From an uncultured Clostridia bacterium (GTDB lineage Bacteria; Bacillota; Clostridia; Peptostreptococcales; Anaerovoracaceae), in NCBI GenBank assembly GCA_934247125.1, contig CAKQIZ010000042.1, positions 1 to 17,217 of the forward strand: a DNA stretch of 17,217 nt. Direction: 5' to 3'. The notes beneath the pieces were generated by a model. The model saw nothing but the letters and a program-made list of their open reading frames with translations, made no database searches and had not been told where the DNA came from. Position numbers and translations under genes: made by a program. This document shows positions 6,200-14,600 of the stretch, piece by piece; positions within the stretch are counted from its first letter, which is position 1; each line of letters begins with the position of its first letter.

Positions 6200-8316
6200 A
6201 GAAGAAGTATAGTTACACGCAGAACAGGGAGATGAGCTGGCTGAGGTTCAACAGAAGAGTGCTTGAGGAGGCGGCGGATGCAAAGGTGCCGCTGCTTGAA
6301 AGGCTCAAGTTCGTATCGATATTCTCGACGAATCTCGATGAATTTTTCATGGTTCGTGTCGGCAGCCTGTTTGACATAGCTTCGATGAACCCCGATCATA
6401 CGGACAACAAGTCGGGGATGTCGCCGGAAGAACAGCTGGACAGCATATACAGAGTGATACCGGGGCTTGTGGAGCGAAAAAGACGGATCTACAGAGCAGT
6501 ATGCATGGATCTTGAAAAGGAAGGCATAAAGGATGTGCAGTATGACGAACTCACTCCTCCTGAAAAGTATTATGTCGAGAAGTTTTTCTACACGGAGATG
6601 CTGCCTGTACTGGCGCCGCAGATCGTGGACAGCAGACATCCGAAGCCGAATTTTCAGAATAAGAGACTTTATGTTGCTTCTTCGGTGAGGGATAAAAATG
6701 ACAGGAGATCAATGGCGTTCATACCGGTACCTGAGCATTTGCCAAAGGTGCTGATACTCAGTGGATCAGGCAGATTCATAAGGACAGAAAACATACTGCT
6801 GCATCGTGCGCCTGAGCTTTACGGCAAATTCAGACAGGAAGAAGCATGCGTGTTTTCCGTGACGAGAAATGCGGACGTCAGCTTTGATTCGGAAAAGTTC
6901 GAGGACAGCGAGACCGACTTCAGGAACTATGTGGAGAAAAGGCTTCGAAAGCGTGCGACTCTTGCGATCGTGCGCCTGGAGATAGACCGGGATGTCTCCG
7001 ACGAATTTAGAAAAGAGCTGATGAAGATGACAGGCGTGCATAAGCATCAGGTATATATAGACAGGACCCCGCTGAACATGAAATTTGTGTTTGAAATGCT
7101 GGATGGACTGCAGACGGAAGTAAAAGGACGGCTGCTGTACATGCCTTATGAACCCAGATGGCCTGAGGATCTCAGCCGGGATGTTCCGATGACGGAACAG
7201 ATCAGGCAGAAGGACAGACTGCTGTTCTTCCCGTTCGATTCAGTGGAACCTTTTCTCAAACTGCTCAATGAAGCGGCCGAGGATGAAGACGTGCTTTCAG
7301 TGAAAATAACGATATACAGGCTCGCATCATCATCCAGGATAGTGCGTGCTCTGTGCCGCGCTGCAGAAAACGGCAAAGATGTGCTTGTACTGATGGAACT
7401 GCGTGCACGATTCGACGAGGAAAACAACATAGGCTGGTCGAAGATGCTTGAGGAAGCCGGATGCAAGGTTATATACGGAATGGAAAACTTCAAGTGCCAC
7501 AGCAAGATATGTCTGATAACTTCGTACAAGAAAGGAAAATACAGCTATATCACGCAGATCGGCACAGGCAACTACAATGAAAAGACAAACGCCATGTATA
7601 CTGATCTGAGCATAATGACGGCAAATGAGGATATCGGGCTGGACGGGACTGCGTTTTTCAGAAACATGCTCACGGAAAACCTCGACGGGCAGTACAGCGA
7701 GCTGCTTGTAGCGCCGGCAGGTATAAAATCCGCGCTGATGGAGATGATAGATGGTGAGATCAGCAAGGGCAGTGAAGGATATATCTGTATGAAGATCAAT
7801 TCCGTGACCGACAGGGGTATCATTGACAAGCTGGCAGAAGCTTCGAGAGCAGGAGTCGACATACAGCTGATAGTACGCGGCATATGCTGTATCAGAGCCG
7901 GCATCGCGGGTGAGACCGAGAATGTTACAGTCACGAGCATCGTCGGCAGATATCTGGAGCATGCGCGCATTTACTGTTTCGGCAAAGGAAATTCTGCGAA
8001 ACTCTATATATCTTCTGCGGATCTGATGACGAGAAACCTCAGCAGACGTGTCGAGATCGCAGGGCCTGTACATGATGAAGATATCAAACAGCAGCTCATG
8101 TATATATTGAATGTGCAGCTCAGAGACAAGGCCAAGGCGAGCCTGATGCAGCCGGACGGATCATATATAAGAAAATGCGAAGGTGAGATCCTTGCGCTTG
8201 ACAGCCAGCAGGAGTTCATGGATAAAACGCTTCATGATATGTGTAAGGCACCGGCGCCGCAGAAGACACATTCAGGATTTTTCGGCAGGATCGCGGATTT
8301 TTTCCGCAGATCATAA
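6178..8316 (+). CDS. ppk1: Polyphosphate kinase 1
   Basis: Reversibly transfers the gamma phosphate of ATP to polyphosphate. 712 residues, normal length. The N-terminal domain begins NREMSWLRFNRRVLEEA (16-32) and LDEFFMVRVGSL follows. The autophosphorylated histidine is H441 (FKCHSKICL), matching E. coli His435, and H595 (LEHARIYCF) matches His592. GTGNYNEKTNAMYTDLS is the conserved phosphate-site segment after H441, and VRGICCIRAGIAG (about 567-579) is present. ATG 6178 has AAGGGAGG (6163-6170) seven bases upstream, inside the ppx gene; a 22-base overlap implies translational coupling. The in-frame upstream region from 5905 is only ppx read in another frame. The paired making and breaking enzymes give tunable polyphosphate, consistent with stress physiology. 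Confidence 0.96.
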   Translation: MSENTGVKKKYSYTQNREMSWLRFNRRVLEEAADAKVPLLERLKFVSIFSTNLDEFFMVRVGSLFDIASMNPDHTDNKSGMSPEEQLDSIYRVIPGLVERKRRIYRAVCMDLEKEGIKDVQYDELTPPEKYYVEKFFYTEMLPVLAPQIVDSRHPKPNFQNKRLYVASSVRDKNDRRSMAFIPVPEHLPKVLILSGSGRFIRTENILLHRAPELYGKFRQEEACVFSVTRNADVSFDSEKFEDSETDFRNYVEKRLRKRATLAIVRLEIDRDVSDEFRKELMKMTGVHKHQVYIDRTPLNMKFVFEMLDGLQTEVKGRLLYMPYEPRWPEDLSRDVPMTEQIRQKDRLLFFPFDSVEPFLKLLNEAAEDEDVLSVKITIYRLASSSRIVRALCRAAENGKDVLVLMELRARFDEENNIGWSKMLEEAGCKVIYGMENFKCHSKICLITSYKKGKYSYITQIGTGNYNEKTNAMYTDLSIMTANEDIGLDGTAFFRNMLTENLDGQYSELLVAPAGIKSALMEMIDGEISKGSEGYICMKINSVTDRGIIDKLAEASRAGVDIQLIVRGICCIRAGIAGETENVTVTSIVGRYLEHARIYCFGKGNSAKLYISSADLMTRNLSRRVEIAGPVHDEDIKQQLMYILNVQLRDKAKASLMQPDGSYIRKCEGEILALDSQQEFMDKTLHDMCKAPAPQKTHSGFFGRIADFFRRS

Positions 8317-8322
8317 AAAACA

Positions 8323-8344
8323 CAGATAAACATCTGCAGTTTTT
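8323..8344 (+). terminator. Weak terminator after ppk1
   Basis: CAGAT, AAAC loop, ATCTG (8323-8336), then CAGTTTTT. The stem is only 5 bp, so termination may be partial. The next gene has its own strong promoter at 8355-8382. Confidence 0.45.
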
Positions 8345-8354
8345 GAAAAAATAC

Positions 8355-8382
8355 TTGCATAATATCGTTTTCCATGTATAAT
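8355..8382 (+). promoter_or_regulatory. Promoter of the desulfoferrodoxin gene
   Basis: TTGCAT at 8355-8360, 16-base spacer, TATAAT at 8377-8382 with TG directly before it. Transcription would start near 8390, about 55 bases before the ATG. I could not recognise a PerR box (TTATAATNATTATAA-like) here. Confidence 0.75.
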
Positions 8383-8443
8383 GTACTTAAAAGGTAAAGA
8401 TTAAAAACCGGAACTGAAATATAAATGCAAGGAGGAATGAAAG

Positions 8444-8815
8444 ATGAAATTTTATAAGTGTGAACATTGTGGAAATATAGTTACTTTCGTAGAGGACAAG
8501 GGTGTTCCTGTGATGTGCTGCGGACAGAAGATGACGGAGCTCACGGCAAATACTACTGACGCTGCGCATGAAAAGCACGTGCCGGTAGTTGAGCAGAACG
8601 GGGATACAGTAAAGGTCGCTGTGGGTTCAGTGGAGCATCCTATGCTTGAAAAGCATTTTATCCAGTGGGTATGTCTTGAGACTGAAAAGGGCAGCCAGAT
8701 AAAATATCTGAAACCGGACGCAAAGCCTGAGGCTGTTTTTACGCTGAACGATGACAAGCTCATTGCAGTTTACGAATACTGCAACCTGCACGGTCTCTGG
8801 AAAGCAGAAGCATAG
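8444..8815 (+). CDS. dfx: Desulfoferrodoxin (superoxide reductase, two-iron type)
   Basis: Reduces superoxide to hydrogen peroxide without making oxygen, so it suits an anaerobe. 123 residues. The N-terminal desulforedoxin site has all four cysteines: C6, C9, C25, C26. The catalytic square-pyramidal iron site has E43-K44-H45 (EKHVP), H65, H71, C113 and H116 (CNLHGLW), in the spacing of the 2Fe superoxide reductases. AAGGAGG at 8429-8435 stands eight bases before the ATG. It is followed 58 bases later by an FTR-like cysteine protein, likely in one transcript. Electrons normally come from rubredoxin, and no rubredoxin gene is seen here. Confidence 0.96.
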   Translation: MKFYKCEHCGNIVTFVEDKGVPVMCCGQKMTELTANTTDAAHEKHVPVVEQNGDTVKVAVGSVEHPMLEKHFIQWVCLETEKGSQIKYLKPDAKPEAVFTLNDDKLIAVYEYCNLHGLWKAEA

Positions 8816-8873
8816 ACAGAGACCTGCACCGGAGCCGCAGCAGATAAAAGATGAAGGACCGGAGGGATATGAC

Positions 8874-9074
8874 ATGGCTGTAAGAGAAAATGAAAACAAA
8901 GAAATAGTGAACATGATCAGAGAAGGCCTCAGACAGAAAAACGGATACTGTCCGTGCCGTATGGAGATGATCCCGGAGAACAAGTGCATCTGCAAGGAGT
9001 TCCGGGAACAGATCGCAGATCCGGATTTTGAAGGATACTGTCACTGTATGCTTTTCTACAAGTCAAAGGACTGA
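8874..9074 (+). CDS. Ferredoxin:thioredoxin reductase-like six-cysteine protein
   Basis: 66 residues. Three CxC pairs: CPC (26-28), CIC (38-40) and CHC (56-58), the last in CHCMLF, matching the end of the ferredoxin:thioredoxin reductase catalytic chain. That enzyme uses a [4Fe-4S] cluster beside a disulfide to pass electrons from ferredoxin to thioredoxin. Here the pairs are separated by 9 and 15 residues, against about 16 and 8 in the plant enzyme as I recall it, and the long helical N-part is missing, so it is a divergent short form. GGAGGG at 8861-8866 lies seven bases before ATG 8874. Co-transcription with the superoxide reductase suggests a redox repair or electron-supply role, which is inferred. 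Confidence 0.8.
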   Translation: MAVRENENKEIVNMIREGLRQKNGYCPCRMEMIPENKCICKEFREQIADPDFEGYCHCMLFYKSKD

Positions 9075-9143
9075 CGACGTCCAAAACGGCGCAGAGGCAT
9101 AGCGGATGCTGTGCGTATGTCGGATTTTTCTTGCCGGTAGCTC

Positions 9144-9172
9144 TTGATTTTTGTGCCATAGAATGGTAGGAT
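9144..9172 (+). promoter_or_regulatory. Possible promoter of the MATE gene
   Basis: TTGATT (9144-9149), 17-base spacer, TAGGAT (9167-9172). A TATAAC at 9172-9177 is an alternative -10, but with poorly spaced -35 candidates. Transcription would start near 9180, just before the 30-bp palindrome at 9194-9223. Confidence 0.4.
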
Positions 9173-9193
9173 ATAACATGGATACCAAGTTTG

Positions 9194-9225
9194 AAATTTG
9201 CCTAATGTACTTTAGGCAAATTTTT
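9194..9225 (+). terminator. 30-bp palindrome with T-run between the redox operon and the MATE gene
   Basis: AAATTTGCCTAA (9194-9205) and TTAGGCAAATTT (9212-9223) are perfect 12-bp arms around TGTACT; a GTAC centre makes the whole 30 bp symmetrical but for one pair. Five T run from 9221 to 9225. It may be the terminator of the desulfoferrodoxin operon, an attenuator in the MATE leader, or an operator for a repressor of MATE. Confidence 0.7.
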
Positions 9226-9281
9226 GTGGTTACGAGAAAATAAGTATAAATCAATAAGAAAATGGATACGAGGAATTTAAA

Positions 9282-10682
9282 ATGGAAAGCAATGACAACA
9301 TGAACAATCTGGACAATACGAACAAGATGGGTGAAATGCCTGTCGGGAGGCTCATCTTCCACATGTCATGGCCTGCGATATTGTCTATGTTCATACAGGC
9401 ATTTTATAACGTAGTAGACAGTTTTTTCGTTTCGATGATAAGCGAGCAGGCTCTGGCAGCGGTAACATACATATTCCCGGTGCAGATGCTGATAATATCG
9501 GTGGCTGTAGGTACAGGTGTCGGGATAAATTCGCTGATAGCAAGAAGACTGGGTGCGCAGCGCTATGAGGAGGCAGATCTGGCGGCAAGCCACGGATACA
9601 GACTCTCGTTCTTTAACTGGATGTTCTTTGCGCTGATAGGGGTATTCCTGTCGGGACCGATGATGCATATGATGTCGGATACGCCGTACATCGTTGAAAA
9701 CGGCGAGAAATACATGTTCATAATAACTGTAGGTTCGCTGTTTTCCATAATACAGATCACGTCAGAGAAGATCCTGCAGTCTACAGGAAACATGAAAATA
9801 CCTATGATCTGCAGCATATGCGGTGCAGTGACAAATATCATCCTGGATCCGATGCTGATATTCGGCATAGGTCCATTCCCTGAAATGGGAGTGACCGGTG
9901 CAGCCGTTGCAACTATCATGGGACAGTTCGTTTCGATGTGTCTCGGGCAGTATTTCCTTTTTGCAAAGGAGCACGCTGTGAATGTCAGGCTGCGCGGATG
10001 GAAGGTCCAGGGCAGGATACTCAGGGATATCTATGCTGTAGGAGCGCCGGCGATGCTGATGCAGTCGATCGCATCTGTGATGCAGTTTGGGATGAATCTG
10101 ATACTCGGAAATCTGACAGAGACGGCGGTAGCGGTAATGGGTGTCTATGGAAGACTGCAGTCATTCATATTCATGCCTGTATTCGGATTGAACCAGGGCG
10201 TGCTGCCTGTGATGGGCTATAATTACGGTGCCAGGAACAGAAAACGGCTCATGGAAGCATATAGAAAGGGCGTTGTAACAGCTCTCGTGATAATGGGTAT
10301 AGGTCTGATACTGTTCCAGACTATACCTCATCAGCTGCTTGCGATATTCAACTCGACAGGAAATCAGGCTATGTATGATATAGGAGTGCCTGCATTGAAG
10401 ACTATCAGCCTCTGCTTCCTGCCTGCAGCGTTCGGTATCATGACTTCATCTATATTCCAGGCTATAGGACACGGTTTCCTCAGTCTGTGGGGCGCGCTGC
10501 TCAGACAGCTCATCGGTATACTTCCGCTGGCATGGATATTCGCATCTATGGCAGGTCTCGACCTGGTATGGTATTCGTTCCCGCTGGCAGAGCTGATAGG
10601 CGTCGTATACTTTGCGGCAGCGCTCAGATACGTTTACAGAAAGGACATAAGAAGACTGGATATAATAAAGGATATGATGTAG
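9282..10682 (+). CDS. MATE-family multidrug/cation antiporter
   Basis: Inner-membrane pump that exports cationic drugs or metabolites using a Na+ or H+ gradient. 466 residues, usual length. A 20-residue polar N-terminus (MESNDNMNNLDNTNKMGEMP) precedes the first MATE repeat (GRLIFHMSWPAILSMFIQAFYNVVDSFFV), and about 12 hydrophobic segments follow. NVVDSFFV, ARRLGAQRYEEAD (about 87-99), QSTGNMKIPM, GMNLILGNLTETAVAVMGVYGRLQSFIFMPVFGLNQGVLPVMGYNYGA and FQAIGHG are MATE signatures. Near its start, GAGGAA at 9270-9275 is six bases before the ATG. It stands alone between a palindrome (9194-9225) and a bidirectional terminator, so it is a single-gene unit. The substrate cannot be told from sequence. 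Confidence 0.93.
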   Translation: MESNDNMNNLDNTNKMGEMPVGRLIFHMSWPAILSMFIQAFYNVVDSFFVSMISEQALAAVTYIFPVQMLIISVAVGTGVGINSLIARRLGAQRYEEADLAASHGYRLSFFNWMFFALIGVFLSGPMMHMMSDTPYIVENGEKYMFIITVGSLFSIIQITSEKILQSTGNMKIPMICSICGAVTNIILDPMLIFGIGPFPEMGVTGAAVATIMGQFVSMCLGQYFLFAKEHAVNVRLRGWKVQGRILRDIYAVGAPAMLMQSIASVMQFGMNLILGNLTETAVAVMGVYGRLQSFIFMPVFGLNQGVLPVMGYNYGARNRKRLMEAYRKGVVTALVIMGIGLILFQTIPHQLLAIFNSTGNQAMYDIGVPALKTISLCFLPAAFGIMTSSIFQAIGHGFLSLWGALLRQLIGILPLAWIFASMAGLDLVWYSFPLAELIGVVYFAAALRYVYRKDIRRLDIIKDMM

Positions 10683-10708
10683 CGTCGATCCGGTATTTTC
10701 AAAATAAA

Positions 10709-10752
10709 AATACCAATAGCACAGGAAAAGCCGTGTTATTGGTATTATTTTT
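10709..10752. terminator. Bidirectional terminator between convergent genes
   Basis: Stem 10709-10722 with 10733-10746 (AATACCAATAGCAC / GTGTTATTGGTATT, 14 bp with one G:U), loop of ten bases, and ATTTTT on the right. On the minus strand the stem is followed by TTTTTATTTT. It ends both the MATE gene (+) and the cysteine-rich gene (-). Confidence 0.9.
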
Positions 10753-10841
10753 AAATTTGCAGGCGTGCGGCTGCCGGAAAACTGCTCCGGGATCGGATAT
10801 CACGGCATACTCAGAGCAGATGCGGTGAACGTCCGATGATA

Positions 10842-11537
10842 TCAGGTTATCGGGTAAATGATCTCGATCATCTCACCGTCTTCGATCCTGTGATTGGAGT
10901 CCATCTCGACCAGATCGAAGATCAGCGGATCTTCGATCAGCCGCTTCCATACTGTGTAGGTGGCTTTCACGAAGTCGTCGTTCAGCTTTATTCTGTCGGA
11001 AACCAGCGGGCAGGTATAAGGGACCGGTCCGTTCTGGTATATCATGCAAAGCTTGCCGTCTTCATCAAGATGAGGAGCCAGAGGGAACGTCCTGCACTGC
11101 AGAGGACGCATGGCACGGTCACAGTGAGGGGCGTTGAGGCACCGCAGGAAGTATACCTTTCCGTGCCAGCTGTCGGGAAACTCGTAATCTTCAGCATATG
11201 CCCAGCTCCAGCCGAGCCACTCCTCCTCACCAGAAAATAGTTTTTCTTCACCGGGAAGGAGATAGATACCGAGAGAAAAATCATCGTCGCCGCTGGCTTT
11301 AGAGCAGCATCCGGTATCGGGTGTTTCCTGATATCTGTCACCGGTGTTGCCTGTGTCATCGCAGCGATCCGGTGCTGTGCACGCTGCATCATAGATATTG
11401 ACGTCATCAGCGTTTTCGTATTCATATGTACAGCAGATACTGCCGCATAAAAGGCCGCAGTCTCCATTAACTGGAGAAACCTTATCCAGTAAACGGTATA
11501 TGGCTTTAAATGTATTTTTTTTGATTGAACTTTTCAT
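10842..11537 (-). CDS. YkgJ/UPF0153-like cysteine-cluster protein
   Basis: 231 residues, 13 Cys. The core pattern C27-x3-C31-x3-CC (35-36), then C133, C139 and RPLQCRTFPLAPH (145-156, C148), plus C164 and C176, is that of the YkgJ/UPF0153 family, thought to bind zinc or iron through a Cys cluster; no function is established. Between the CC at 35-36 and LGIYLLPGEEKLF (89-101) lies a hydrophilic, Asp/Thr-rich stretch (about 40-88) with four more Cys (53, 59, 77, 78) which looks like an insertion. The only good start is the ATG at 11537. No ribosome site precedes it, and the -10 box lies six bases upstream, so the mRNA is probably leaderless. It is divergent from the activator-type gene at 11621, with overlapping promoters. 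Confidence 0.75.
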   Translation of the reverse strand: MKSSIKKNTFKAIYRLLDKVSPVNGDCGLLCGSICCTYEYENADDVNIYDAACTAPDRCDDTGNTGDRYQETPDTGCCSKASGDDDFSLGIYLLPGEEKLFSGEEEWLGWSWAYAEDYEFPDSWHGKVYFLRCLNAPHCDRAMRPLQCRTFPLAPHLDEDGKLCMIYQNGPVPYTCPLVSDRIKLNDDFVKATYTVWKRLIEDPLIFDLVEMDSNHRIEDGEMIEIIYPIT

Positions 11538-11543
11538 AAAAAT

Positions 11544-11572
11544 ATTATATCATAAATGGATAATTGTTGAAA
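11544..11572 (-). promoter_or_regulatory. Minus-strand promoter with extended -10, six bases from the start codon
   Basis: Read on the minus strand, TATAAT spans 11549-11544 with TGA just upstream (TG-A-TATAAT, extended -10). The hexamer 17 bases upstream is TTTCAA (11572-11567), a poor -35, which fits an extended -10 promoter. Only six bases (11543-11538) separate the -10 from the ATG at 11537, so transcription would begin at or near the A of the ATG. Confidence 0.65.
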
Positions 11573-11594
11573 ATTTAATTTTTTTACATATATA
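11567..11594 (+). promoter_or_regulatory. Plus-strand promoter for the activator-type gene
   Basis: TTGAAA (11567-11572), 16-base spacer, TATATA (11589-11594). It shares its -35 hexamer with the region of the minus-strand promoter, so the two promoters overlap back to back and would compete for RNA polymerase. A shift of the -10 within the ATATATAT run is possible. Confidence 0.6.
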
Positions 11595-11620
11595 TATTTG
11601 GTAAAAAGGAAGGACATAAT

Positions 11621-14600
11621 ATGAGATTAGGAATAGATGTCGGTTCGACAACAGTCAAACTTGTGCTGCTGGATGAGAATGACAAGGTCACATACAGCAG
11701 ATATGAACGACATATGTCGAATGTTTTCAAGACAGTTGTCGACATGCTGAGAGAGATGTATGAAACAGTCGGAGACATAAAACTCAGGACGGTGATCACA
11801 GGTTCCGGAGGACTGTCTCTGTCGAACATACTCAAGATACCGTTCGAGCAGGAGGTCGTGACGTGCAGTGCAGCTGTCGAGGCGCTGATACCGCAGACTG
11901 ATGTTGCGATAGAGCTCGGAGGCGAAGACGCGAAGATAACATTTTACGGACAGACGGTAGAGCAGAGGATGAACGGTACATGCGCAGGCGGTACCGGAGC
12001 TTTTATCGATCAGATGGCGGCGCTGCTCAATACTGATGCTTCAGGGCTCAACGAGGCAGCCAAGAAGCACACCATGATATATCCGATCGCCGCAAGGTGC
12101 GGAGTATTTGCGAAGACAGACATACAGCCGCTGATCAACGAAGGTGCGCCGATAGAGGATCTGTCGGCTTCGATATTCCAGGCGGTGGTCAATCAGACCA
12201 TCAGCGGGCTGGCATGCGGGCATACGATAAAGGGCAAGGTGGCGTTCCTGGGAGGACCGCTGTCATTCCTTTCGGAGCTCAGAAAAAGATTCATCGACAC
12301 GCTGGAGCTCAGCGACGAAGATGTGATATTCCCGGAGGACTCCAAGTTTTTCGTTGCAATCGGCGCAGCACTGAACTCGGCCAAGTATGAGGAAATGGGA
12401 TTCAGGGACATCATAGACAGGATCGAGCATGCAGATCCGAGTGCGCTTTCCGATACGAAGCACGTCGAACCGCTGTTTGCAGATGCGGAAGACTACAGGA
12501 GATTTCATGAAAGACACCTGAAGGACAGGATAAAGAGAAAAGATATAAGGAAAGCAAAGGGCAGAGTTTTCCTTGGAATAGATGCCGGCTCCACGACGAC
12601 GAAGGCTGCGCTGATAGATGATGATAAAAATCTGCTGTATTCATATTACAGAGGCAATGAAGGAAAGCCGCTGGAAGCTACGATGAACATGTTCAAGGAG
12701 CTTTACTCGCTGCTGCCTTCCAAGGCGTACATAGCTAACGTGACGGCTACAGGATACGGCGAGGGTCTCATAAAGGCTGCGTTCAAGGCGGATCTGGGCG
12801 AGATCGAGACGATGGCGCACTACAAGGCTGCTGAGGAATTCCTGCCGGGCGTCGATTTCATCCTGGATATCGGCGGACAGGACATGAAGTGCATGCGTAT
12901 CAAGGACGGCGCGATCTATAACATCATGCTGAACGAGGCATGTTCGTCAGGCTGCGGATCGTTCATCGAGACGTATGCAAAATCCGTGAACATGGATGTG
13001 CAGTCCTTTGCAAATGAGGCTCTCTTTGCAAAGGCTCCGGTAGACCTCGGAACGAGGTGCACTGTATTCATGAACTCGAAGGTAAAGCAGGCACAGAAAG
13101 AAGGCGCCACGATCGGCGACATATCTGCAGGCCTTTCATATTCAGTAATAAAGAACGCGCTCTACAAGGTGATAAAGCTCAGGAACCCTGAAGAGGCCGG
13201 AAACAGGATCGTCGTGCAGGGCGGAACGTTCCTCAATGACGCTGTGCTGCGCGCGATAGAGAACATACTCGGAAAGAACATCGTAAGACCTGATATCGCG
13301 GGTCTGATGGGGGCTTACGGAGCGGCGCTGATCGCAAAGGAAAATTACGTCGAGGATACTGTTTCATCAGTAATAACGCCTGATGACATCGCCACTTTCC
13401 ACGTGACGACGAGCCATGTCAGATGCAAGGGCTGTGAAAACAACTGCCTCATGACGATAAACAAGTTCAACGACGGAACCAGATTCTTTACAGGAAACAG
13501 ATGCGAGCGAGGAGAGGGAAAGACTCCGGAGGAAGCCAACAAGCTGCCTAACCTGTTCGAATACAAGCTCAGTAGACTGTTCAGGTACAAGCCGCTTACG
13601 GTCGAGGAGTCGAAGAGAGGCGTGGTAGGCATACCTAGAGTCCTCAACATGTACGAGAACTATCCATTCTGGTTCGTGCTGTTCACCAGACTGGGCTTCA
13701 GCGTGATGCTTTCGCCGGCGTCCAGCAAGGAGATGTACGAGAGAGGTATGGAGACTATCTCGTCGGATACGGCGTGCTATCCTGCAAAGATGGTGCACGG
13801 GCACATCAAGTGGCTGGTGGAGCACGGCGCGAAATGGATCTTCTATCCGAGCATCAACTACGAGAGAGTGGAGGACGAGACGGCGCCGAACCACTACAAC
13901 TGCCCGATCGTTGCGACATATCCGGAAGTCATCGCCGGAAACATGGACGATATATTCGAGGATAACGGCGTGACGTTCACGCATCCGTTCCTGCCTTATG
14001 ACAACGACGAGAACCTCGTGAGAGAGCTTTACAAGGTGCTCAGGCGTACAGGCGTGAGCAGGCTGGAGCTCGAAGACGCTGTAAAGATGGCGAGAGCTGA
14101 AGACAAGCGCGTCAAGGACGACATCAAGAAAGCGGGAGAATACTCGCTCAAATATGCGCGTGATCACAAGAAAAAGGCGGTTGTGCTGGCCGGCAGACCA
14201 TACCATCTGGATCCGGAGATCAACCACGGCATAGACAAGATAATAAGCTCGTTCGATATGGTCGTGCTGACGGAAGACTCGGTCGCACACCTGGGCAAGC
14301 TGGAGCGTCCGATCAGAGTGCTCGATCAGTGGATGTACCACTCGAGACTTTACAAGGCAGCGACATTCGTCGGCACTACCGACGATGTGGAGATCGTCCA
14401 GCTCAATTCATTCGGCTGCGGTCTGGATGCGGTGACGACAGATGAAGTCGAAGAGATAACGAAGAAAAACAACAAGCTTTACACGGTGCTCAAGATCGAC
14501 GAGGGCACAAACATGGGTGCTGCAAAGATCAGGATCAGGTCACTCAAGGCTGCTATGGACGAGAGAGACAAAAACGGTGTGAAGCATGTGGAGGACAGGA

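Noticed and set aside
7330..8073. 247-residue minus-strand ORF
   Set aside because: Complementary to conserved catalytic parts of ppk1; no start signal.
8293..8307. GCGGA-TTTTT-TCCGC hairpin at the end of ppk1
   Set aside because: It lies in coding sequence and is followed by A-rich DNA, not T, so it is not a terminator.
8340..8400. PerR-type operator at the desulfoferrodoxin promoter
   Set aside because: No TTATAAT-N-ATTATAA-like dyad could be found; the TATAAT is the -10 itself.
10836..11240. 134-residue plus-strand ORF
   Set aside because: Antisense to the Cys-rich gene, which has the conserved RPLQCRTFP motif and the convergent terminator.
13367..14341. 324-residue minus-strand ORF
   Set aside because: It lies wholly inside the activator-type gene, is His/Arg/Val-rich as expected for an antisense frame, and shows no domain.
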